Made by a program: the position numbers and the translations under genes. The notes below the pieces were generated by a model. It was not told the DNA's origin and ran no database searches. It was given only the letters and a program-made list of their open reading frames with translations. Shown here one piece after another: positions 10,281-24,155 of a DNA stretch of 64,000 nucleotides (position 1 is its first letter; every line of letters starts with the position of its first letter). The DNA is from Hyperoodon ampullatus (Eukaryota > Chordata > Mammalia > Artiodactyla > Ziphiidae), in contig OX457059.1 in NCBI GenBank assembly GCA_949752795.1, forward strand, positions 175,224,242 through 175,288,241, in the 5' to 3' direction.

Positions 10281-13200
10281 GGTCTATGGACCAAGATATT
10301 GAACACTGAATTGATAAAAATTAGCCATCTCTTTTCTGGGCACCCAAAGATTCCAGAGAGAAACTGAGGGTCTGTCTCAACTGGTAAGCGCTTCTCAGTG
10401 GGCTAGGATGTGCTAATTTTCAGGTGTCTTTGAGGAGTTAAATAATCAGTGAGATACATGTGATGAGATAAATGAGCTGGAGGTAGACACTTACGAGTCA
10501 TCCATGAGGCTGGGGGCTGGGGGAGCATAAAAGACAGAGGAGAAGACTGGGGCCACAGTGTACACCTACATCTTGTGGCCGAGCAGGCTGCCCAGCCCCA
10601 CAGCAGGCAGTGGGAGGACCTGGTGAGCACCACCTGCGTCTGTGAGGCACACCTCTGAAAGCTGCAACAGGCCACAGCTCATAGCGGCATGCCAGGACCA
10701 ATGCCCACTTGCCATTAGGAACTCTTGTCTTGGACCCAGGGAGGGCCCAAGTCTCCCATGGCCTGGAGCTTATACATTTTGGGGCCCTTTTAAGAAAAAG
10801 CACTGGAAATTATGAATAGAATGTTAGAGACTGGCCTGAGCAGGGGTCATGAAGCGGCCTGAGCGGGGGTCACAGGCAGGGGTCCCAGAGCTTGCACCTG
10901 ATGAGCTTCATGGTAGACCCACCTGCAGCCAGAGCAGGCGGCTCCCTGCCCCCTTGCACAGACACACCCACGCTCACAAACACACTGAGGGACAGGAAGT
11001 CACACCCAGTCCCCATCGGGGTCAGAGTGAGGGAGGGCTGAGCAGGTGTCTCTGTGCCAGGATGAGAAGCAACGTCACTCTCCAGCATTTGGGGGTGTTG
11101 GCGCCCTTTGTGGAGCCCTGAGGAAAACACAGGGGAGGCTCTAGCATCTTTAGGGGAATCTGACCCATCGAGACCAACATGTCCACTCGCCTGCTTTGTT
11201 CTCCTATCGGGGTCCAATGCACATTGTGTAGCTGCCTCTCTGTTTTGGTAAAACTTCAATAGGAAGAGGGAAACATCACAGAAAGAAAGACCCCCCCCCG
11301 GAGCTGTGGGAAGGGCCGACTTGTCCCCCTGAAGTTGGCAGCACTTCACCTGGGGAGGAAGGGAGGCCCCTGCAGTGCCTGTCTGGGCCCTAGCGGGGGT
11401 GCCTGAGGGCAGACGGGGAAGGGGCTTCAGCGGGGAGGAGGACGGAGGACCAGCCCCAGAAGGTCGCTGGGTGGTCGACCTCTGGGAGCCACAGCCCACG
11501 TGACACCCCGGTCACCTTCAGGCTCTGTGATGCTGACGCAGCTGGCTCCGGGTGATTGGGGTAGCAGATCCACACCCCAGTCTGGACGGATCTCCAAGTT
11601 AGGATGCAGGCTTATCCCACAGAGCAAAACCACCTGTCAGCTCTGTTCCGAGAGAAATTTCCAGGGAGTCGAGGACGGCAAGGACCCTGAGCGCACAGAA
11701 AGAGAGCCTCCTTCCAGAGCCAGGAAGTGGTTCAGCCACAGAGGCGGCGAGGGCTGCGTGGACCCGGGCTTGCTGCCGCAGCCCCTGTGCAGTTACAGCA
11801 AGTGAGCGGCTGAGTTTCCAGCCAACGGTGTGGTCAAGACCCCAACCTTCCAGAGCCAGGCTTTGCTCCCTCTGGCTAGGGAATCTTCACAAAGTTCCAG
11901 ACTTTCTAAGAGGCGATCTCAAAGCAGTGGGCCTGTGACACTGGAGGCGAGGGGACACGGGATTTCAACCGCGTCTGAGGGCCGCCCCCACCGCCCCACG
12001 CCCCGAGCGGAGCGTGACAACGAAGGTGCCGTGAACCACACTGCAGGCCTGGGGCAGAAAACTCGCTACAACTCAACGAGGTGCTGTGATCGAGGGGCCG
12101 CGAACCACAGGCCCACGACCACCACCTGGAGAACCCTGAAGACATGTGGGGCCCCGGGCCCCTCCAGCCCCAGAATCTGGACCACTGAAAGCTTCCCGGG
12201 CAGGCGCCTCGGGTTGTTTGCATCTGATTAAATTCCACTCCTACTGGAAACTTCACCTCTCAGAGTGTGGCTGGAGGGATGGAGCAGCAGGGACGGCTGG
12301 TGGATTATTGCTAAGATGCTGCTTCACCTCCAGACTGGGGAGGAGAATGTCATTGCCGCCCGGCCCCCGGGAGAGCGGCTGCGAGCACACAGGCCTTACA
12401 GCCAGCGCTGCTCCCCGCCCGTGAGCGCCCTCCCGGACGCACATACTGACGGGTTAGAGTGCTTTGGGTCCAAGGGGGAAAGAAGGGCCAGCAGGGGATG
12501 CTTTCCACCCCGAATACGGAGCGTGGGGTCAGGCAGAGACCTGGAAGTCAGGCCAGGGTGGGCCCGCCCGCCCCGGCGAGGCCAGCATGACCAGCGGGAC
12601 TGCCACCTGAGGACCCTCGTGGGTGCCCAAACCCCGCCCAGCCCTCTAGGGTGCCCAAGACCTGCTCCCCCACCAGACCCTCTCCAGGCACAGCAGCTCC
12701 GAGCCCGCCGCCGGCCGCTTCACCTCAGACCTGGGGTCTCAGAGGCAGCGTCACCGTCCCGGGCAGCATCTCCCCACAACCCTGAGTGCAGTGAAGGCGG
12801 CTCCCATGCCCTCAGTGGTCTGCTTCCTGGGGGACACAGCCCACAGCCCTGCCGCAGCCTGGGGACGCCACACCGCTCTCTTCGTCCAGACCCCGCTCCC
12901 TCAAGGAGGTCAGGCCCCCTGTCCTCCCCCCACACACCTCGCCGGTCCCTGGAGAGGAAGGAACAGCTGTCCAAGGCCGGTCCATGCCCACCCCAGCCCC
13001 TGCTCACGGGCCACTCCAGGCCTGACCGCTCGCCACCTCCCATGCCGCCACAGCAAGCTTTCCTGGTCAGCGACAGTGCTGTCCCCGACCTTCTGGTCCA
13101 TGCCACCCCCGGCTCCTGCCTCAACTAGGTGACTCTGGAAGTCAGGTGCACTCAGGGGTGCACTTCAGGGACACCACGGGGACTAACTGTACCTCCTCAG

Positions 13201-13340
13201 CAGCAGCATGTGGGCCGCACGAACACGGGGTGACACGGCATGGGGCCACTTGTGTCTCAACAGCCACGACTTCTTCTGACACAGGAAACAATCTACCTAA
13301 TTGAATGCTCACTTCTAGTTATGCACTGAGACGTGCACAT
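10281..13340. other. GC-rich unassigned sequence
   Basis: The composition switches from AT-rich L1 to GC-rich DNA with scattered CpG, highest at about 12340-13060. Open frames of up to about 290 codons occur on both strands at once, as expected from low stop-codon density in GC-rich DNA. I recognise no protein motif. A two-copy direct repeat of about 23 bases starting 'ggcctgagc' lies at 10833-10879. Confidence 0.6.
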
Positions 13341-13347
13341 AACGTAC

Positions 13348-13380
13348 ACCACACACACACACACACGTGCACACGCACAG
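13348..13380. repeat. (CA)n-rich microsatellite
   Basis: CA units with interruptions ('cacgtgcacacgcacagg'). Short and imperfect. Confidence 0.9.
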
Positions 13381-14470
13381 GCACGCAGAGGCTAGAAAGT
13401 CTGCCTATTTGCTACAGTTTCCTGTTTACTGCAGTTCACATTTCTTCCTATTTGACGTTCTCTTAGTCTCAGTCATTTGTATGCAGTGCTTGAGGAAAAC
13501 AGAATGCTCAGGATGTGAAGTGTCATGGCCAAGAGCCTGCTTTGACAAAGCTTGTCATAGAGGCCCCGGAAGCATCCAGAGTTCAGAGGAGCCATTGCTA
13601 ATTAAGTCTGACAGTTTCCCCTTCCTGGGGAGTGCCCAGCGTGTCCCTGCAGAAATGCCGTGTGCAAAATCTCCACCCTCAGGGAGCTGCAGCATACGGT
13701 TTCCTTCTGCTCTTCAGAGATTCATAAAATCAACTGAAAACACCTTTGCAAATGGTAAAGAAAAAAAGCAAACAGCGAAGCAAAACATCAGACAGAGTGG
13801 TTATGTCCCAAGGCACTTCCTTACAATTTTGTGAGGCTCAGTGTGACAGGAGTGTTGCCCAGTGCCCCGGGAAGCTTGTTCATTGCACTCACACCTGGAT
13901 TTCAGCAGACCTGGTGGATTACCTGCAGAGGTGAGCTCTGTCCTTTTACCTGCAGTTGTCAACAGGAGGATGTTCCTCTGATGTGTCCTGCTTTGCTCCT
14001 CAGTCTTTGTCAGATTTTAAGGGATTATGGTAAATGGATTAGAGGAGTCTTGGGTGCTACTGTGATTTTCCCCAGCTGTTCACACAGACCACGATGCCCT
14101 CAGGGCAAAAGTCAGACACTGTTAGAGATGCCCAGTGGTTTTGTTTCATTTTCCTGGACATCAATGAAAGTTAATTTTTAATATCTCTGACATCTGATAC
14201 CAGGAAGAGAGAACAACATTTTTGGTTAATCTGACACTGTGAGAAAGAGTAAATTTTCACAGGGTATCACTAGAGACCTAATAAACTGGGGCTTAAGTAT
14301 AAGTTAAGACTCAGACAAGTGGGAGAATCTGAAACAAATCTTAAAATCACATGCAGGAAAATCATGGCCAAGATTATTATTTTTACAGTAAGAAAGAGGA
14401 GAGGACTAAAAATTATAGATAATAATAAAAACTCCTAGAAAATACATACATACCCATTTCTTTTCTTCTA
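13381..14470. other. Unassigned unique-looking sequence
   Basis: Mixed composition with no recognised repeat or coding motif. Open frames near 13367-13834 and 13831-14181 have no recognisable domain and lack supporting splice or start context. Confidence 0.5.
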
Positions 14471-14474
14471 CGTA

Positions 14475-17330
14475 GCTTCATGAGTATTTAGATTTTCTAT
14501 TTGTCCTTGAGTCAGTTTTGGTAATTTGTGCCTTGCAATAAATTTATCCATTTCATCTAAGTTGTTGAATCTATTGTCATAATTTTTCATAATGTTTCCT
14601 TATTATCAATTTAATCTATGTAAGAGCTGTAGTGATGGCCCCTCTTTTGTTTCTGAAACTGGTAAATGTGTTTCCCATATTTTTTTCTTGATCAATTTTT
14701 CTAGCACTTTATCATTTTATTGACCTTTTCAAGGAACCAATTTTTATTTCCATCGACTTTCTCTGTTTTCTATATTATTATTTCCTCCCTTCTACTTACT
14801 TTTCAATTTCTTTTGCTTGATTCTTCAGATGGAAGCTTAGATCATTGATTTCAAATCTTTCTTTTTTTTAATATAAGTACTTAATGTTAAAATTTCCCTC
14901 TAAGCACTGCTTTGCTGCAACCCATGAATTTTGATGTGCTGCCTTCTCATTATCACTCAATTCAAAATATTTTCTAATTTTCCTTGTGATTTTTCATTGA
15001 AACTATGGTTTAAAATATGTCATTTAACTTTTAAGCATTTGAGGATTTCCCAGTGTCTGCTTGTTGATTTCTAATTTATTTTGTGGTCAGAGGATATATA
15101 TTGTATAATTTCAATCCATTTAAATGTACCAAAACCTGTTTCATAGCCCAGCATATAATCTGCTTTGGTGAATGTTCATGTGGATGTGGGAAGAATGGAT
15201 TTTACTGTTATAAGGTGTCATGTTCTAAAGAGGTCAGTTAGACCTACTTCTTTGCTAATTTGTTCCAGTCTTCTGTATGTTTACTGATTCTCAGCTTACT
15301 TGATCCGTCAGTTACTGAGAGAATAGTTCTGAATCTTCAACTAATTGTATCTTTGTCTATTCTCCTCTTGTTTCTGTAAGTTCATGTTTTATGTATTTTG
15401 AGACTCATATGTTAGGTATATACATATTTATGATTGTCATGTCTTTTTATTGAAATGTCCCTTGTTGTCCCAATATGGCTACCCCAGCTTGCTTATAAAT
15501 GTATTTAAATAATATAATATTTTCTATCTTTTTAATTTTATGTTCAAAAATTGTTTCTTAAAGGCAGCGTTATTTTATCCAGTCTGACAATATCTACATT
15601 TTGTTTAGTTTGGTTAATTTATTAATTTAATTAGTTACTCATATAATTGGATTAAGTCCAACTTCTTGATATGAGTTTTATATTTTTCCCATCTGTTGTT
15701 TGTTGCTCCTTTTTTCTGTGATCTTATGGATTTGGTATTTTTTAATGTTCCATTTCATGTCTTCTGTTGACTTAGTGGTTACTCTTTATTTTATTTGTAT
15801 AGTGTTTGCTCTATAGTTCCAATATGCTTTTATCATGGTTTACCTTTATAAAACATTGTATCACTGTACATATAAAAGATTATAACAATATACTTTCATG
15901 TCTCCCTTCCTGCCTTTTATTTTAATATTGGTATACAGATTATTTCCACATATGCTACATATTACACCATGTATTTTTATTATTTTTGCTTTAAAGTGTC
16001 AATAATTGTTTTAATAAATTGAAAAATGAAAAAAATTCATTACCCATATATTTACTATCCCTCAATGGTCTCAATTCCTTCAGATGTGGGTTTCAATGTG
16101 TTATCATTTTTCTCTACCTTGAGGAAATAATATAATGATTTTTATTACCAATTCCGCTAGTAATAAAAGCTGGTCTCAGATGTAATTGGCTTTATTTTGC
16201 CTCATTTCTATAAGGAGATTTTAACTATAGAATTCTAGAATAATTTTTTCTTAATCAGCACTTCAAAGTTGGTGTTCCATTGTCTACTGTCCTGCAGTGT
16301 TTCCAATGAGAAGTCGGCCATCATTTCTGTCTTTGTCACTTTGCATGTAATATGTCCCCCTCTCTTGGGCTACTTTTAAGAAGTTTTTCTCTTTATAATT
16401 CATTGTCAGTAATTTGATTAAAATGTGCCTTCGTATGATTTTCTTTTTTTCCCTGAGTTTCTTTGAGGGCTGTAGGTTTATATTTTTCACCAAGTTTGGA
16501 GAAATTTCAATCATTTATTCAAATACTTTTCTGCCCTTCCTCTTTTTCTTTTATTTCCATTACACTTATGTTAGGCCTCTTGATATTAAGCCAAAAGTCA
16601 ATGAAGAGCTCCTCTTTTTTCCAGCCTTTTTTTTTTCTTTTATTGCTTCAGTTTGGACAATTTTTATAGGCCAGTCTTCAAGTTCACTTTTCATTTTAGT
16701 TTCTAGTCTACTAGAAATCACTACCATCCAGTGATTTTTTTCATTTAAGATATTGTGTTTTTCAGCTCCAGAATATTAATGTGGATCTTTTCTTATGGTT
16801 TCTATTTCCCTATTCATTATGTGCAGTTTTCTTTAATTACTTGGAAATGTTTTAAAGAGCTGTTTTAAAATTCCTTTTTGCTATTTTCATCTTCTCTGTC
16901 ATTTCTGGGTTTTTTTCTCCTAGGGATGAGTCAGATTACCCTGATTCTTTGCATGTCTAATCATTTTTATTGCACGCTGGGCATTGTGATTACTACGTCT
17001 CTGAGTGGCTGGACCTTGTTGTCTTCCTTTAGTGAGTGTTGAGGATTTTCCTCCCAAAAGGAAGTATATTTTCCATGGATCAAGTTGGTCCTCTGAAGGC
17101 TGATTTCAGGCTAAGTTGGATACAGGTTAGCCTGTACCCTGAATCTAGTTTAGCCATACTACTAAGGTGTGCCTTTTCTGGGATCTTTATGGAAAGTCCC
17201 AATGATTCAACCAGGTCTTTCTACTCTGCCTGGTCAGACCTTGAATTTGTGCCAGCCCTGTGTTATCACTGACAGTTCTCAAAGTTGTCCATGGTCCAGA
17301 AATGGCAAGAATGAAGGAATTAGCAGACAA
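14475..17330 (-). mobile_element. Old L1 (L1M/HAL1-like), minus strand, ORF2 to ORF1 to 5' region
   Basis: Read on the plus strand, the block starts in ORF2 complement ('agagctgtagtgatggcc', 'aaggaaccaatttttattt', 'tttgtggtcagaggatat', 'ccttgttgtcccaatatgg'). It passes into ORF1 complement at about 16250-17000 ('aaatgtgccttcgtatg', 'ttatgttaggcctcttga'). It then reaches sequence like the L1M 5' part ('tgcacgctgggcattgtg') to about 17330. This order is correct for a minus-strand L1. It is heavily decayed, with no long open frame. Confidence 0.75.
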
Positions 17331-17389
17331 GCACTTTTAGAAAGTTCTTATGAATATGTCCAAACACTCAAAGAAAACTGAACACAGTG

Positions 17390-18080
17390 AGTCTGTTTCT
17401 TTTTGCTGTCTCTTTTTAAGATTTTCTCAGTCTTTGTTGTTTTGCAGTTTTATTAAGATGTATCTGAGAATGAATTCCCTCATGCTTGAATGTCGCTTGA
17501 GATTAACTGAGATTCTGAAATTTCTAGATCAGTGTTTCTAATCAATCCTGGGAAATCCCCACCCATTATCTCCCCACATGCTTCCTCTTAGCCCTTCTTG
17601 AGAAACTTTGATTAAACAAATCTGTTATTTCCTAAATCATCCTGTTAAACTAATCCATTATTCCATAGTTTCCTTTTTTAATCTTTCTGGTTAGGGACTA
17701 TTTTGGGCCTATTTTACAATTCACTAGTTCTCTTTTCGGCTGTATTAACTTTCTAGTAAACTCATCTGTTGAGGTTTTTTCAGTTTCTTAACATTTTGTT
17801 TCTGGAAGTTCTATTTAATTCTTTTACAAATTAGCTGTGTCATTTTTTAAAATTTCCCAATCCCTGCAAATATTTCCAAGCTTGTTTTTAATTTGTTATT
17901 TCATAATCCATGTTCAATGTTTCCAATTTCTGAATTCTTTATGGGCATTTTCTATAAAGCTTTGTTGTACAGAGATGTGTGTTTCCAGATTAGTCAGAGT
18001 ATAATGAGAGTGGGCTTGGGAAAGGACTTTTTTCTCTAGTTAGTTCGGAAAAATTTCAGGAAAAAGGGGAGATTCATGCC
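17390..18080 (-). mobile_element. Second L1M/HAL1-like ORF1-derived block, minus strand
   Basis: Contains complement of ORF1-type sequence: 'gattttctcagtctttgttg', 'attcactagttctctttt', 'ctggaagttctatttaattc'. The same ORF1 region already occurs at 16250-17000, so this is a separate fragment or an internal duplication rather than a continuation. Confidence 0.6.
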
Positions 18081-18111
18081 TCTATTTTTATGGTCTAAAA
18101 TGACAGTATCA

Positions 18112-18305
18112 ATAGTAATTAACATTTATACTGCACTTTTAAATGTATACTTTTTTTAAATTTCCACAAAAACTTCCTGTTTATTTACTTCACTCTCTCT
18201 TTCCTGGATAAAGAAACTGAGATTTGAATAAGATAATCTCTTGCTAGATTCCTACAATGGAAAGTGACCAATCCAGAACTCATCCTGGCTATTCTGACCA
18301 CAAGC
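18112..18305 (+). mobile_element. MIR SINE, decayed
   Basis: Motifs in MIR order: 'aacatttatactgcact', 'aagaaactgagatttga', then 'aatccagaactcatcc'. It is a degraded tRNA-derived ancient SINE; ends are approximate. Confidence 0.55.
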
Positions 18306-19200
18306 ACCATGTTGGATGCTTTTTAGAAGACTGGACTAAGAGATATGGGACAAATGTCTTACAGAAATAGAGGCAATGAACAAGCCTTGGGAGGAGAAAT
18401 GAAAATGAATTCATGGGAAAACCTGAGCCTGAGAACAGTAACCTCAGATGTGAGTCCCGACAGCCAGAAGGGACATGGAAGAGCCAGGTGTCAGCAAAGG
18501 CAGAGAGAGAGTCAGTGGTGTCCCTGAGGACTGGTGTGACCAAATCTGGAACACAACGGGCTTCTGTTTCTTTACCGGCTTTAAGAGGTGGGCCTGAGAT
18601 GCCCCCTACCCTTGACCTCACGTTACAGTACGTCACAGGGTCTGACGTGATATAAAATACATCTTAGAAAAGGGAAATAACCATTTTCTTATCTCAGTAT
18701 TTTTTAATGTTTGGAATTTGAGAAATTCCTACCTAAATGTTTTAGTGCCTACTTAAATGTTAAAGAAATGGAAACAGATTTTTTGGTGTGGTCATTTATA
18801 AGCTATATCCATTTGTAAGTTATAGATACATATATACACATTTCTCTGAAAAATAACCCTCAAACTCTTTATCAAGCTATGGTCCCCCCACCGCATGAAA
18901 ACTGTCACCCATTCTTCACGATTCGTTGTGCATATCACCTTCTCAGTGGATGTGACCCCTACTGCCCTGGATAGAGCAGGAGAGGGAGGCAGAAGGGAGG
19001 GCCGCCCCCTCTAGCCCGCCTGATTGAGCCAACTCACCTGTCACCCAGTGGAGCGCTCTCTGGACACCCCAATGACCATCACTTCCCTGCTAGACTATTA
19101 GCAACTGGAGAGTGAGTTCACACTCCTTTTTAGACTCTCTGAGTGATTTCTACAGCCAGTTACCCAAATCCCTTGTGGAAAAGCAGACTATAAATGTAAA
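18306..19200. other. Unassigned sequence
   Basis: No coding motif found. A weak resemblance to L2 3' sequence at about 18990-19140 ('ctagactattagcaact') is too decayed to call. Confidence 0.4.
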
Positions 19201-19202
19201 CT

Positions 19203-19395
19203 AGCTCTCCCTGAGCGTGGAGTGTGCATCAGGCCCTGGGTTAGGAGCTATGCCTGTATTTCCTATTTAGTCTTCACGCCATAAGAGGAAAGCATTTTTA
19301 GGCTGGAGATTGCTTGTAATGGTCTCAAGGTCAAGGAGAGTTCAGATTTTAGTCCTGGGGAGCATGATTCCTAACACCAGACCCCTTACAGTCTA
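19203..19395 (+). mobile_element. MIR SINE, decayed
   Basis: MIR order is seen: 'catcaggccctgggttagg', 'tatttagtcttcacgcc', 'ctcaaggtcaaggagag', 'cagattttagtcctgg'. Ends are approximate. Confidence 0.6.
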
Positions 19396-21995
19396 TCATA
19401 TTGTTTTTAAAATAATGTGCTTCAATGATGGTGGATGAACAAAGAAAATGTATGCTATCTCTTAGCACATGATAGTAATGATTCCTCACGCCAATCCCAG
19501 GATGAAGTTGACCTGTGTCGATCCAGCCACACCTTCTAGATCAGCCCTCTCTTGGGAGACAAAGCTCTATATGTAACCATAAAAAAGAAAAGGCAGTTTG
19601 CCCCTCAGGGACGGCGCATCCACCTGGCTCACAGTCCAAGCAGCTCTAGTGGCTTGTCTGGCTCCCGGGGGTGGGGGCGATGTGTACATCTCTTCCCGGC
19701 TTCTCAGTGGCATCATGTGGGCAGCTTGAAATCTGCTGGGTGGGAGTATTTACACCACAGCAATCAGCAAACCTTGCAAATCAGGGTTGTTCTCCCCAGA
19801 AACCCAGTTGCCGAATATTTATAAGCACACCATTGGAATAAACTGAGAAAAATGTGGTGGGCATTCAGGTGACCTTCTTCATGCATTGGACATAATAAAA
19901 TAAAAAAATAAAATAAAATAACCAGAGAGAAAGTATTTAACAACAGTTGATAAAGGAAAAAGGAAAATAATAAAACCACTCGAAAGTAAAATTTAGCTCT
20001 AACTTTTTTAGCGGCAATAATATGCCCTCTTTCCTAAAGCACTTTTGAATGCTTTAACGTGGGGATTGATACTCCTGTCACAGGGCACCCAAACCAGCAA
20101 ACTTGGACCCTTGGAACAGGGAGCACTGGGACGCCCAACATCAACAAAACACCATGAGTGTTTTGAGCTACCACTTTAAGAGAAACTCAGTAAATGAAAT
20201 TGCTTGGCCCCCTAAATTTCTCTGGCTTACTGTTGGCTCCTGAAAGCAGAAGCATCCTTCGGTTCAACCTCCGAGGCACTGGAGACTACTTGGGCAGGGG
20301 CTGGTGCTCTGGGGCTGGTGCCAAATGCTGTGCCTGGCACCTCAAGCATAAAATCAAGAAAATCTTTTAGCGCAGGTCCAGGACATTATTGGTCAACACT
20401 ACAGAAGAATTCAAAGCTTCTCCGTCTTTTCTAAGCATGCAGTCTATGCTTGGACGACCCACTGAATGATGGGGACAGGATACCTCCGCCCCATCTCTCC
20501 ACGTCACACACAAGTCTCTTGCTCCGTTACAAGGCTGGTGTGGAGCCTAGTCTTGCCCAACGGGGAGTCCCAAATGTTGCAAGAGGGCTGATTACTCACC
20601 CCACGTGTGGCCACACCCTGGCCCCTTATTCCCAACCACTCACCACCTCTCCGGGAATCTGAGGTCTATTTGCCCCGAAGCCCTTTGTTTTTTACTGCCT
20701 GGGTCCCTGCACTAGTCCAGGGAGGGAGAACACATTCCGGTAGGATTAAGTCCTATTCTGTTTCCAAACTGGGAAAGAATGTAATTTGTCCTCCAATATT
20801 TGGGAAACAGAGCATCTCAGAAGAGCACATCAGGGTTCTCCAAACAGAAGCCTTTTTTTTCCTCATAAACAAATTATGCAAACTCTCTCTTCTTCTAGAA
20901 TTAGCAATGTCACCATTAATTATGCAACTGACAACAACGGAGTTGGAAATACGGGAAAGCATGTCATGAATGTTTCAACCACTGTGTCCTCAAGACTCCA
21001 TCATCTTTAAGTACGTCAACCATCATCGCCAGGACCTCTTCCCCTCACGAAGAGGCCTCGGAGGTGGACTCAACCCACAGGACTTCAGCTGGTGGGTAGA
21101 GGGGTGAGCGTCTGGGAGTGGGCGCCACACGCTTACGTGCCTGCCTGCATTTGGCATTATTTATTGTCTGCATTTCTTTTCTTTTAGTAAAGGGATTAAA
21201 AATTGCTGGCAACGTGTCATCATTCCAACTCCTACTTTCTTTAACAAGCTTCACTTTCCTTTCTTGCTCTGACCTGCTCTCGGCATTCCTTCCTGCTGTT
21301 AGATATTACTTGAGATAACAAGATTTCAGGGTAACATTCTTACCTTGTGAATTTCCCATGAGATATGTGTCCTGAGTCAAAGGCCATCTTTGCCTTGTGA
21401 TCAGTAGAAACTGGCTGAAGACTTCTTCCCCATTTCTACTCAGTTAGTCCAATGTGCCCTCCACCCTCCACCCTCCGCCCTCTGCTCTGGTCACTCAGGC
21501 TGGAGGTGGACGCTTGGGGCCTGGGGTGCAGGGAGGGTGAGACCTGGCTCACCACCCTTCTCAGATGAGAGTGGCTGACGCCCAAAGGACTCAGTCCTTA
21601 ACAAAGGGGCACGGCTTCCCCCACATGGATTGCCGGGATGCACACGTATACCTATGAAGCACTGAGGTCACCGCAGACACCTCACGGGGATGATGACCCA
21701 CGGGATTCATGTGCCTCAGTGCAAACCTGGAAACAGTTTGGAAGAGGAGATATTCCCCCTGGCACCTCTGGTTTAGGATTAGTGTTTATGGGATGACTAT
21801 CCACTCTCCTCCTAAGAAGGAAAATCACAGTGATGCACCAGGAGCTCCAGGCCTCCAAAGGGGACCAGCAGGGTTGCCAATGTTCTCAACGCGTCACATC
21901 ACAGTTGTGCAGCAAGCATCCCAGACAGGCTGGTTTCTTCTACAAAACCTTTCCTGACTGGTCACCACTGCTTTCGCAGAATACCCTGAAAAATA
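19396..21995. other. Unassigned sequence with an A/T simple repeat
   Basis: No recognised gene. An (AAATA)n-like run lies at 19890-19921 and a CCACCCT-type run at 21458-21482. The interval 20840-21010 is AT-rich and looks unlike the known repeats (see findings). Confidence 0.5.
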
Positions 21996-22255
21996 ACTAA
22001 AATTCTAAACACAATATGGTATTCTGGATTAGATCTTGGAACCAAAGAAAAAGGACATTGTGGAAAAACTGGTGAAGTCAGAAGGAACTCTGGAGTTTTG
22101 CTAACAGTAATGCACCGAGGTCGACTCCTTGTTGTGACAACGTGAAACAGTTGTGTGTATACTTGGAGAGCGGAACACAAGAATGCTGTGTACTCTCTTT
22201 GAAGCTTCTCTGTACATCTAAAATTATTCCAAAACAAAAAAGTTACTTAAAAAAA
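21996..22255 (+). mobile_element. Old interspersed repeat resembling an L1ME-type 3' end
   Basis: Features 'ggtattctggattagatct', 'aaaaaggacattgtgg', 'tctggagttttgctaac' and a terminal 'ctaaaattattcc' followed by an A-rich tail. I recall this arrangement as the 3' end of an old L1 family, but the assignment to a named family is from memory and uncertain. Confidence 0.5.
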
Positions 22256-23400
22256 ACAAAAGGCAACCTGAAAAGCAAGTGAATGAGTTCATGGTTTATT
22301 TCAGTAAGTGATCACCAAGTCAAGTGGCATTTTCCCTAAAGATATGGCTGTATGACAGCTACCAGCTTTGCTAAGCTTTGTATGAATTTCCTTAATACAA
22401 TTAATTATAATATAGAGCATCTTTTAAATGAATGAATGCATAAAACCAACTACTTGGATAATTGCCTACTTGAACATAGAAACATAATCACCACCCTATA
22501 CTAATTGAAAATGCAATATTAAAATGCACACACAAACAAGGGAAAATCCAACAAGTAAAATAACCAGGAAATGGTGCCCGGGAATTTGCTTAGTGTGTTG
22601 ATCCAGATTCAAGGAAGTTACAGTGTCGAGGACATGTTCTTGTGAATTGTCAAGGACAATCCTTCTTAAAAACCCATTTGTAAGAATGACCCAAGGACAG
22701 GCAAGGGGTCTCAATGCTCCAGGTCAGCAGGTGGGAAGCAGCTGACCAGAGGGGGCCAGGTGTAAACAGGACGTAGCAGGGAAGAGGGGTCCTGATGCAG
22801 TGGGGGAGGGCAGCTCCAGAAAGGAAGTTGGAAACAGGTCCATTGCTCTCTCTAGCCAGCCAAAGACAGCTGGCCTCTGCACTACACAGAGGAGGACCCG
22901 GGGAGATGAGGCTCACCTGCTGACCCACTGCCGGCTCTTCCTGACCTGCTAGGTATACACAGACAACTGTGAATGAAGATCCCCCAGCCTGAGTTCAGAT
23001 AGCAAAGGAGAATTCTGACCGTCCTTCTCAAGAGGGAAGGCATGGAAAGACACACCACCAGTACCGTCTCCCAAAGGCAGAGATGAGGAAATCAGTGAGT
23101 GTGCTGGGGGTTGGCTGGAGCCCCAACAGTGACAAAGTGCTGCAAACCTAACACAGTACTCAGGATGGAGAATCCAAACACGTTTCTGGAAAAGAATACT
23201 ATAGGAATAAGAAGTAAATTTTAGACAGCATCTACTCTTGCTTACAAATTTTAAGAAAACAAAGTGGGAACCAGCCCCTCTAGAGCTCCCTTTCAGAGCA
23301 GGGCCATGCTGAGGCCCCATGTTCAGGACAATAGAGACAGAGGAAAAATAAGGTCAGAGGAAAAGTTAAAGGGCCGGGGAACAGTCAGAAAATCTTAGGC
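22256..23400. other. Unassigned sequence
   Basis: AT-rich to about 22540, then mixed. No coding or repeat motif recognised apart from a GTTT repeat at 23408-23425 just beyond its right end. Confidence 0.45.
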
Positions 23401-23429
23401 CACCATGTGTTTGTTTGTTTGTTTTATCT

Positions 23430-24115
23430 ACAAGAAAACAAGAGAAGGATCCCTGTGAAGCTAGAAATGCTGTACTGAACAGGCCTCCTTCTAAAAGTTT
23501 AGAAAAATCAGTTTTACATAAGAAATGAGCCACAGAAGAGGATCAAAATCTAACCCTATGCCAAGTCATTATATGAAGAAAAAAGAATGAAGAGCAGAAG
23601 AGTATCCCTGCAGGTACCGAAAGCATCCAGACAGATGTGCACAAAGACAGATCAAAATCATAGCCTACTACTTCAGAAGAAGCTGACTGCAACAGGTAAA
23701 CAATATAAAAGTTGAGGACAAGATCACTCAAAATTAGAAAAACTCAGAAATGAGTACAGAGTACCTAAGATATAATTAGAAATAAGAGGAAAACATCACT
23801 TCAGAAATGAGGAATAGGGTAGGACAAAATAATAAAGAAGAAACACAAGAATGAATAAGCAAAATAGATAACGACCTAAATTAGAACATCTTAATCATAA
23901 AAATACATGAAGAAAGAGATCTAAAGAATTCACAAGAACATGACAAATATTGACGATAGGCAAGCAAAACCCAACATGTGGATGGCAGGGGTGGAAACCA
24001 TGGGGGGCGGGGGGCAGTGGTCCAGTTATCAGATGAATGGGTCCAGGGAGAGAACCACAGCACAGTGACCATAGTAACAACGCCCTACCCTGCATCTGAC
24101 AGTTACTAAGAGGGT

Positions 24116-24155
<40 letters not shown>

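Noticed and set aside
12265..13128. Open frame of 287 codons on the plus strand
   Set aside because: GC-rich DNA with few stops; overlapping long frames on the other strand, low-complexity Pro/Arg/Ser composition, no domain.
18990..19140. L2 LINE fragment
   Set aside because: Only a faint resemblance; not enough matching order to list as a feature.
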